Shown here in pieces: positions 55,944-64,000 of a stretch of 64,000 nt of DNA. Position 1 is the stretch's first letter. The number at the start of each line of letters is the position of its first letter. Where the stretch lies: contig CAUYUJ010015270.1 in NCBI GenBank assembly GCA_963575745.1, positions 134,501 through 198,500 on the forward strand. The letters are read 5' to 3'. A program made the translations under genes and the position numbers. A model generated the notes under the pieces. The model saw only the letters and a program-made list of their open reading frames with translations. It searched no databases and was not told where the DNA came from. The DNA comes from Prorocentrum cordatum. Lineage: Eukaryota; Sar; Dinophyceae; Prorocentrales; Prorocentraceae.

Positions 55944-56230
55944 CGAAGACAGGTGCCGTTTTCGGGCTCCTGGGGTCGTGGGACGGTCAAGAGAAGGGCC
56001 TGGGCATGGACCACCAGTCCCAGGGAGGAAGCCTGGGTTGTGTCCAGGATCCTCTTCCGCCAGGACCCACCCTTCCCACATAAGCGGCGAAGAGGGGGTT
56101 GAGGGCCAGAGGTGTGTGGATATCCTGGCCAGTGCCATGATCTCCCAGACTTCATGGCCCCTTCTCTTCGCTCGACACGCTCCCCGGCCCCCCCTCGTCT
56201 GCGCACATGCCTCTGGCGGCGATCCGCTAA

Positions 56231-56368
56231 CCCCCCTCCTCCTGGCCTTCCCCCCTCTGCGGCGCACCCGAGCCCCCCGTACCAAAGGATACCTTCACGT
56301 ACACCTGGCTGAAGGCGGACCCCAAGTGGGCCAAGATCGTCAAGGACGCGCAGATGGCGGATGCCCAG
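56231..56368 (+). other. Exon-like segment of unknown protein
   Basis: A plus-strand frame reads DTFTYTWLKADPKWAKIVKD then AQMADAQ. It has balanced amino-acid composition unlike the compositional frames around it, and ends at CCCAG followed by GCGCGAG, a possible GC-type donor. No partner exons or family recognised. Confidence 0.25.
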
Positions 56369-56439
56369 GCGCGAGATGGTGCCGGGTTGCCGTGCCAGCC
56401 CCTCCTTCTGCTGTCCCCTGGCCCTCGCCCTCGTTTCCC

Positions 56440-56632
56440 TCTTTCTCCTCCTCCTCCTCCTCCTCCTCCTCCTCCTCCTCCTCCTTGTCATCCTTCTCGT
56501 TGTCCTCCTCGTCCTCCTCCCTCCCCCTCCCCCCCTCCACCCCTCACCCCTCCTCCTCCTCCTCCTTCTCCTCCTCCTCCTCCTCCTCCACCTCCACCTT
56601 CTCCTCCTCCTCCTCCTCCTCCTACTGGCGAT
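56440..56632 (+). repeat. (CTC)n microsatellite
   Basis: Two CTC arrays separated by a CCCCTCC-rich stretch. Confidence 0.95.
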
Positions 56633-56639
56633 GATGGCC

Positions 56640-59600
56640 CACGAGCTGGGCGTCTCGACTTTCTCGGTCAGCAGTTGTGCGCAGGCGCTGAGAAGGGGCT
56701 CAGCTTATTATTCGAATGCGATGACGATTCCAAGTGCCAGTGGAGAGGCAGCTCGGCGATCTACCGCAAGGCCACTGTGGGAGGAACCCTCGCAGCCCAG
56801 CAGCCTGCTGGGACTGCCCACCCCAGAGCCTTGCGGACCCTGCAGCATCGGTTGGAGGACTTAGCACGCACAGTGGCGAAGCGCGGGTGTATCCCCTAGC
56901 CTCAGCGCACTATGGTTTGACAGCCGCTACTGGATTTTGTGCGAGGGCATGTGCGGCTTCGTCGGCTTACCGCTGTACTGGATGCTGAATTGATTGGTGA
57001 AGTTACTTAGCCGTCGAAGTTCCATGCCGTCTTCCTGCGCGCCGCGGCTGCCTCCCTGGCCAGCCTTGGCCAGCCTGGCATCTGTCGAAGAACGTCGACT
57101 TGGGCAGGCGCAAGGGCAAGGCTTCGTCCTATGGCCTCGGGATTGTCTGAGTGGCCGTCCCGAGCCAGTGCAGTGTTGAACGAAGCCTCGAGGGCGCCAA
57201 CTCTCGCAGGTTCGCGCGGCCCTGGGGGCCTCCAGTCATGCTGATGATGTGGCAAACGTGCAGCGGGATTTCTGGAAAGATATGGGGTGGTGAACCGTCG
57301 CCAGCATCCATGGAGCCGATCAACCACGAGCTGGAGCAACTTCCAGACGTGGGTCCTCTTTTGCCGCCTCTGGGGATTCAGGATTTGAGGAAAGCTGCCG
57401 AGGCGTTTCCTGCCAGGACCGCGGTCGGGGCCGACTTGTGGCGTCCAAAACTATAGTCCCTGGTTTCCGACGGCGCCTTATCTATGATGGGGCATGTGTT
57501 TTATTTGTGCGAGGCGTGGCCATCATGGCCAAGTCGCGGCAAGTCCACGTCGTGCTACTACAGCAGCCGACGGGAAGTTATTCACCGATCGCCCTCTTGG
57601 TTTTGTGGCATCGAGTCTGGGCCAAGGCCAGAATTGATCACGCGCAGGTTTGGGCCAACAAACTAGGCCGACCTTTCTCGCACTTGACACTGAATGATCG
57701 GCGACAGACGTCGCCTCGAGAGTCTTGCTTCATGGCGAGGCCCACCTGCCTCAGAAAAAGGTGGTCAGCGATGGCGACACTTGCCTGCGCGCCATTGTTG
57801 ATATCGAGAAAGGCTTCGGTCGAGTGACGTGGGCCGTCATCCTGCAAGCAGCGCTCATGCGCAGGTTTCCTGGAGCGTTGTTGCGCCTGGCTTTGCGCGT
57901 GTGCACGTATGCGGGACGCTTAGCGTGGGCTGGCGCCTTATCCGGATATCGGGGGGTCCTTTTGGGATGCAGCTTGGCCGTGTTTATTTTGCAGCTGGTT
58001 TTGTTGGCTCCAGCATATTCAATGCGTGGTAGTAAGGGGCACATCGAGCGCGCGTTGCGCGTGTGCGCTCGCGACTTGACTATCCAAGTGAAAGCAAAAT
58101 ACCGGCGCATCTTCGAGCGCGCGTGCTATGTGTTGGAGGGGAAGGTCGACCTGCTCGTCTCCTCTGGCTTGCCCCCCGCCAAACGCAATATGGCCGTGAC
58201 GTGTGCGTGCCCCCTGGTGGCTGCGCGGGTGTGTCGTGCTCTTGGGAAGTATGGATATCGTTACTTTTCATCCTTGGGAGTCTTGGGCCTCTGAGCGTGC
58301 GTTGCGTTTCCAGAAGTTCAAGGCCAGGATTCGCACGATGAGCAGGCCTTCTCCTCGGCTCCGACGTTCGCGCGAGGCAGGGGCCCTCTCAGGTAGATCT
58401 GTCAACGCCGCAGTCTCAGCGGCGCTCAACTACGGAGTAGGGGTGCACGGTGCTCCTTCAGATTCAGACGTCGCCAGCTCCATGCGCAAAGCTATGTGCA
58501 GTGCATGTCAGGAGCCAGGGGCGGCAGGATCAGCTTGGATCTCGTTTTTCTTGCACGGAGGGCGGACACGGGGCCCGCGGATTGTGGCATGGGCTGACCC
58601 GATATATCAATGGTGTCTGTTATGTTTGGACCCTGCTCAGCGGCCGCAGGCACCAGCCATCAACATTACCAAACGGCCATGGGCGTATGTTGCGGGGCCT
58701 GCAGGGGCCACTCTCCTCGCCTTTCGGTCACTTCTCAGGGTTTCGTCATCGGCTCTCGCTGTTCGGACGAATCGTGGGGGAACTCTTGATTTACGGCGCA
58801 CCTCGCCTCTCGCCGTTCGGGACATGGCTCGCGAAGGAGCCCCACGTCTTGTGTGGCAAGATATGTTGCTCGGCGTCGTCGAGATACTTCGTGTCGCATG
58901 GGCAAGCCTCCCGCGGGGTACTGGCTGGATCCCATCTTATCTTTACTGGGGAAAGCCAGGCAATAAGATTGCCCAGACAGACCCTACACATTGCCATATC
59001 GAGCGGCTGGTACACCTCGGGCTATGGTCACGGGGGGATTGCGGGCTCCTAGCAGACGCGCAGCATGTGGTTATGCCGATGTGGCGCAATGTCCGAGGTG
59101 CCCCGACCCGTCAGCCGACCTGTTTCACATTCCCTGGACATGTGCATGTAGTGAGGAAGGGCGGAATGAGCTGTTCTACGGTCATACAAGGCTGTGCTTC
59201 CCCGACCTGCCGCTACTTCCTGGCTCTGGGCGCGGGAAGTGTTAGCTAGGTCTATGTTCCCTGCTCTACCCCCCGGGACGACTCGGGCATATGGCGCTCC
59301 ATGTATGGAGATTGTCAGGTGATCGCGGGGCGCGTCTTCTCGGACGGAGCTTGTCGCGAGTATCGCTACTGGCCAGAGGCTTCCCGGGCTGGATGGGGCT
59401 ATGCTCAGATTGGGGATCATGGCATACCGTGGTGTGTATATTGGCTTCTGCCTGGTCCTGTGCAGACCTCCCCCAGGGCCGAGCTCTGCGCGGTGACTCA
59501 TATCCTCAGGGTGGCCATGCTGCCGCTCGCCATCGACACCGACTGCTTGGATCTTCCTGCTGGCCTCGCACGAGGGTCATCGCGGGGGTGCTCACCGATG

Positions 59601-60310
59601 CACCCAGCCTGCGATATTGTGGTGTGAGATCTGGCGTAGGATAGAAGACTTGGGAGGTCTTGGCTCAGCGCTCCAGATTTCCACGTCTACGGGCACCAGA
59701 AGGGAATGTCCCCTGAGGTCCGAGGGAACCGTTGGGCTGATTTCGCGGCTTGCAGAGGCCGAGATATGCACGTTTTTCGGTTTCTAGCACCCGTCTCGTG
59801 AAACGACTATGTAAAGCTGCTCGCGAGACCCTGGCCTGGATGGCCAAGGCTCGCGCGACGCGCGAGGGTGAAGCGGTTGTGCTGGGCCAGGATCGGTTTG
59901 AACAGGGGCGTGCGGCTAGGCGTTCTGCTGCTGCTCACGCCACGGCTCCCCTGGATCATGGCCTCCTGCATGTCTTCTTTGAGGAGGGCGCTGAATGGTG
60001 CTGCTCAACCTGCGCTGAGACGGTGCGGTCTTTGAAGCAGCGCAAGATATTCGCGAGGCGTCGCTACCCCGCGAAGATGGCCCATGGCGCGAATCGCATC
60101 GACCAGGCCGCCCCTTCGACTGCGCTGTCTGGCCCTGTTTTGGAGGCCCAGGCCGGCGGGCCCACCCGCAGGGATGGAGAAGCTGGCCATGTTGAAGGCA
60201 CGGCCGCCGATCTCGATGACACTAATGGAGGCGGAATGGGGTTTCTCTACGGTTGGGAAGGGGAGCTCCAGCAGCATTGCCAGGGCGCGAGTGGCCTGGC
60301 CAAGTGGCCG
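56640..60310 (+). mobile_element. Decayed LINE pol: RT, Cys/His knuckle and RNase H
   Basis: Pol of a non-LTR retrotransposon, in several frames. Order: LRTLQHRLEDLARTVAKRG (56830-56890); GIQDLRKAAEAFPARTAVG (about 57376), typical of the RT N-terminus; LLQQPTGSYSPIALLVLWHR (57555-57615), the KPxGxxRPI block; AIVDIEKGFGRVTW (about 57791), motif A; GVLLGCSLAVFILQL (about 57950). CARDLTIQV (58064) replaces the first Asp of the YxDD pair with Arg. A knuckle CPRCPDPSADLFHIPWTC lies at about 59090. RNase H follows, with Asp (59343), Glu in RAELCAV (59481) and Asp in AIDTD (59535). It ends with GHQKGMSPEVRGNRWADFAA (about 59690). Frame changes and the lost catalytic Asp mean it is inactive. Confidence 0.8.
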
Positions 60311-60592
60311 TAGGGTCAGGGCGAGACTCCAGTTTGATTCGGTCATCTCCGACACCTCCTCAGCCCCTCCCCCTGGCTTGCCCTCTTTCTCCTCTCCGTC
60401 CGATGCTGTGAGGCAGGATGTGACACCCCAAGCGGTCGAGGGCCGCGGATTCATATTACCTAACAGCGAAGACTGATAGGTTTCTAGTAGGCTCAAAAGA
60501 AAGCACCATGACGCCCCAGGGGGGTCTGGGCAGATGCCGGACGGGTGCCGGGGAGAATCCGCGGAAGTCGTTTTCAGCAATCAGTTACACAC

Positions 60593-60935
60593 TTCGTGGT
60601 CTTCGAGGTCCCAGAACTCCATTCCCGGGCCACATTCTGAATGCCCGGAGCCAACTGTAGGCCACTTCGTGCTCTTCGAGTTCCCAGAACTCCATTCCCG
60701 GGCCACATTTTGAATGCCCGGAGCCAACTGTAGGCCTTTTCGTGGTCTTCGAGTTCCCAGAACTCCATTCCCGGGCCATATTTTGAATGCCCGGAGCCAA
60801 CTGTAGGCCACTTCGTGGTCTTCGAGTTCCCAGAACCCATTCCTGGGCATGATTTTGAATGCCCGGAGCCAACTGTAGGCCACTTCGTGTTCTTCGAGTT
60901 CCCAGAACTCCATTCCCGGGCCACATTTTGAATGC
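60593..60935 (+). repeat. 73-bp tandem satellite, five units
   Basis: TTCGTGGTCTTCGAG starts at 60593, 60666, 60739, 60812 and 60884 (periods 73, 73, 73, 72). Each unit contains CCCAGAACTCCATTCCCGGG and GAATGCCCGGAGCCAACTGT. Confidence 0.95.
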
Positions 60936-61275
60936 TGAGGCAGGCTGATGCTGAGGCTGAGGCAGGCTGAGGCTGAGGCAGGCTGAGGCTGAGGCCGAGG
61001 CTGAAGGCAGACTGAGGCTGAGGCTGAAGCAGGCTGAGGCTGAGGCTGAGGCAGGCTGAGGCTGAGGCTGAGGCAGGCTGATGCTGAGGCAGGCTGAGGC
61101 TGAGGCTGAGGCTGATGCAGGCTGAGGCTGAGGCAGGCTGAGGCTGAGGCCGAGGCTGAAGGCAGACTGAGGCTGAGGCTGAAGCAGGCTGAGGCTGAGG
61201 CTGAGGCAGGCTGAGGCTGAGGCAGGCTGAGGCTGAGGCTGAGGCAGGCTGAGGCTGAGGCTGTGACTGCGACTG
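60936..61275 (+). repeat. GCTGAGGCAG / GCTGAG hexamer satellite
   Basis: GAGGCT and GAGGCAGGCT words over 340 bp with a higher-order duplication of about 180 bp (GAAGGCAGACTGAGG at 61003 and 61158). Confidence 0.95.
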
Positions 61276-61279
61276 CCGT

Positions 61280-63220
61280 TGCCACTGCGACTGTCATCGC
61301 GAATGCGACTACGACTGCGAGAACAGCAGAATTCTACAACTGGATTCTCATCTGAATCTTAAGGGGAATGCTTCCAGATATGCTCCTACACATCGCTGTT
61401 AGGTTGCTTTGCCGGGATAATTTTGATGCTATGATCGCCGAAGAGGCGAGCTTTCTCGACGAGCGGGAGGATGGTAGAGTTTTTAGCGGGGATAGTGCCA
61501 GCATTGGTGCTGAACGACCTCGGGCTTCACGAGCTCCCATCTTTCCTGGTCGTCTCTCCTCCTCCTCCTCTTCCTCCTCCTCCTCCTCCTCCTCCACCGC
61601 TGCTCCTCCTGCTGCCCGTGCGAGGCCTCGCTCTCCTGGCTCCTCTCCTCCTAGGGTGGCTAGAGCGGGGGTGGAGGGGTCGATCCCGCCGCAGATCGGG
61701 CCCAGAGTCAGCTTCGCCCCCCGCGCCCCGCGCTCGCGGAGCGTTCGGGGACGTCATCAGGGAGTCCGAGGCCCGACTCTCCCCTGCTCCCACCTCGCCG
61801 CGCTTGTGAGAACCGTCCTACAAGGTCACAGGGGCCGACTCCCAGGGGAGGCTCGCTCGTCCCGAGCTCCAGACCTGCCTTACCTCCTCCCTCTGCTGGT
61901 GACCTCCTTCCTGTCTCTGCTCGACGGCTTCAGCTGTTCGTGGCCCCGGGTAAGGTCATGATTTGCTTGTGCTGTGGGGGGATCTGGACAGGCAAAGGCT
62001 CGTTCCTGCTTGACCCCTGCCCCCCGACGCCCTCCAAGAGGGGGGGTCCACGTCCGCGCCCGTCTGATTTGCGGCGTCACGAGGCTATTTCGAGCACCCG
62101 CAGGCTCCAGGTTTCCGATCCTGAAGTATACTGGCTGCAGCTCGGATAACTTGTCATTCGGTTTTCTCTTCCGAGCTACGCTTCTTTCATACGCTCGTTT
62201 TGCGCACGTGCCCCTTCCCTGCCGCGGTTCTTTGATGGGAAGTCGGGTGGGGGCTGTGCCGCGCGCGGGACCTTGGCCGATGGCCCGGGTCCTCCCTCGA
62301 GTGGCCGCTAGCGCGTCGCGCGACGGATCCCTCTTGCAGCCTGCGTGCTCCCCTGACCCGCCTCCTCTTGCCTCCTCTTTCCCGCCCCCGCCTCCCCGTG
62401 ATCGCTGGGGCACGTGTCGGCGGCGGCGCGCCGCGGGCGCCCGTGCTGTGGCCTCGCCCCGAGCAAAAGCCAGACACGCGGCAAAGCTCCGTGAGTTGTT
62501 CGCCTGCAATCTCGAATAGGACCGAGGGTCCGAGAGCGCCCAAAGTTTTGGTTCGACGCCAGGTGTGGTGCATCAATTTCAGCTTGACTGAACAGCTTGG
62601 TTGCGCTCCTTGACGTTCGTTTGCGGTGTTCTGCAGACCCGACCCCCCGGCCATTATTCAAGACAACGGCAAAGCTCCATGAGTTGTTCGCCTGCAATCA
62701 CTTGTCTTCTTTTGTTTTTGATAAAAGTGAGGCTGCGCAGTTCGCCCCTGGGGAGGTGCTCGCTGGCTCGGGGGTGCCGCCCAGCTTACCAAGCGGCTAC
62801 ATGATCTACGTGTTCTTTTACGCCTTGCTGTTGCTGGACAGGAGGCTGCTCGTCGTCCAGGGACTTTGGCGTGCGGCCTGTCTGACGAGAGGCCAGCGCG
62901 CGAGCAAATGTACCGGGCGCAGCTCCACTACGGAGGGCCCGCCCTCAGTACATGAGGCTTGTGGACATGTCTGCACGTGTCTACAATCCCTTTCCACGAT
63001 CACGCTCTGTTTCGCATCGTTTGTGACAGTGCTATAGTAATGCTGCAGGGCATCGAACCTTGCGCGAAGTGGTTCCTGCCGAAGTGCGGCCATAGCATCT
63101 TACTCCAGGGCCTGCCACGGTGTTCGGGCGGTAGCACCTGACCACGCCAATGTAATCACCTTGTATCTGCTTTGGGGGGACGCCATCGCCACGCAGGCCC
63201 TGGTGGACCGTCGCAACGGG
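61280..63220. other. No gene recognised; one 30-bp direct repeat
   Basis: A plus-strand frame (61368-61961) opens with MLPDMLLHIAVRLLCRDNFD, but beyond a CTC-encoded Ser run it looks compositional. GGCAAAGCTCC(G/A)TGAGTTG, then TTCGCCTGCAAT, occurs at about 62489 and 62667. Nothing else supported. Confidence 0.35.
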
Positions 63221-63227
63221 AGGCCAG

Positions 63228-64000
63228 TTGTTCTGGAGATGGCGCTGCCGCGGTCGCGGCCCTTGCAGTAGATACTGGTCAGCTCTTCCGCCGCTGCTGA
63301 GGATCAAGCCCAGGCTCGGACCTCAAACTTTACAGCGCGCTCACCGCGACTTTTTCTTTTATGATCAACCGGCCCCTCTTTATTTTCAGCGCCTTGCTCA
63401 GATTGTCGCGTCTTGCGACAGCTCCTCCAAGAGCGTGGGCGGTGAGGAGGTTTCGGGCTGGGGTTTCATGGTGTCTTTGCCCGATGCGGCTCCGACTTCG
63501 GCGGGCCCACAGGCTGACCTGATGCTTGCTACATTGGTGCGCGCAGACATTCGAACAGCGTTGGTGAGCTGAGCGCCATGATTTATGCCTTGTCTATCAT
63601 CCGCGATCATGTTCTTGCATCGTCGCCTTATTCAGTTTCTATATCACATTGCGTCGAGCATGTCTCGGGGTACGCGGCCAACATAGCACGCAGACTTTCG
63701 AGAGCACGCCAGAATATCAGGCTAGCCCTGCATGTTCGGCGCCTGCTTGATGAGCTTGGTCAATGCCTAGTGTTGCAGAAGGTGGAGTCTTACAACGGAC
63801 TGTTCCTGAACCGCAGGGCCGATGATCTCGCGGATCGTGGTGCGAGTGGGCTCTCCTGTGGCCTGCCAGATGTCGGGAGGTGGGCAAGCTTAGGAAGCGG
63901 ATCGTCGCAAACAGAGGTCAGGCAGCCCCTGACTGCATCCATACACGCGCTTCGTCCCCCCAGGGGCTCTTCGGGTCAAAATGACTACTGTGCAGCATCG
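63228..64000 (+). pseudogene. LINE 3' fragment with RNase H, cut by the window end
   Basis: One frame has ASCDSSSKSVGGEEVSGWGF (about 63407), matching the RNase H start (xxSDGS...GWGF). A second frame has ISHCVEHVSGYAANIARRLS (about 63645), then KVESYNGLFLNRRADDLADR (from 63781), matching the SHxGxxxNExADxLA block near the RNase H C-terminus. A stop and frame change separate them near 63572. Subfamily differs from the pol at 56.6 kb. No RT is recognised upstream. Confidence 0.6.

Noticed and set aside
61368-61961. 197-codon protein with a Ser run
   Set aside because: The Ser run is a CTC microsatellite and downstream composition matches GC-rich noise. Only the first 40 residues look protein-like, which is too little to call.

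Overview
This window looks like nuclear DNA of a dinoflagellate. The best evidence is a 22-nt sequence at 26152-26173 that matches the dinoflagellate trans-spliced leader at 20 of 22 positions, embedded in genomic DNA. The other evidence is GC-rich, gene-poor DNA packed with microsatellites, minisatellites and decayed LINE-type retroelements, plus a PPR fragment and GT-AG introns. Genus cannot be fixed from sequence alone. Many coding relics change frame every few hundred bases, so most genes here are dead copies or carry assembly indels.

Region by region. 0.6-2.7 kb: the one convincing intact gene, a three-exon ER-type Hsp40 (ERdj3-like) with two Cys-rich modules in front of the J domain. 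4-10 kb: blocks of degenerate G-rich CTTGGGGCC-type repeats, with a Cys-rich gene relic between two of them. 10-18 kb: satellites, triplet microsatellites, a minus-strand PPR fragment and two strong hairpins. 18.6-20.3 kb: a minus-strand exon with a helicase C-terminus, then a 90-bp minisatellite. 20-26 kb: microsatellites and further G-rich blocks. 26.15-31.0 kb: a decayed LINE that begins with a spliced-leader relic and keeps ORF1-like, endonuclease-like and reverse-transcriptase-like pieces. A TIR element follows it, itself split by a G-rich block (31.08-32.15 kb).

33.9-49 kb is the most unusual part. A roughly 6.6-kb stretch (39.35-45.96 kb) carries a multiply frameshifted superfamily-1 (Upf1-like) helicase and a long unrecognised downstream frame. 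On both sides lie tandem repeats that carry a short hairpin. Its stem changes sequence by compensating substitutions (GCGAC/GTCGC, GCAGC/GCTGC, GCGGC/GCCGC). A SAM-domain reading frame runs directly into the left repeats.

49-64 kb holds a minus-strand LINE fragment, two kinds of small TIR (MITE-like) elements clustered at 54.7-55.9 kb, a long LINE pol relic with RT and RNase H (56.6-60.3 kb), a 73-bp satellite, and a second RNase H fragment that runs off the window end.

The parts do not form one pathway. The window reads as one working chaperone gene in a landscape of mobile-element debris and structured repeats. The covarying hairpin arrays around the helicase locus and the TIR families are the best candidates for something not yet described.
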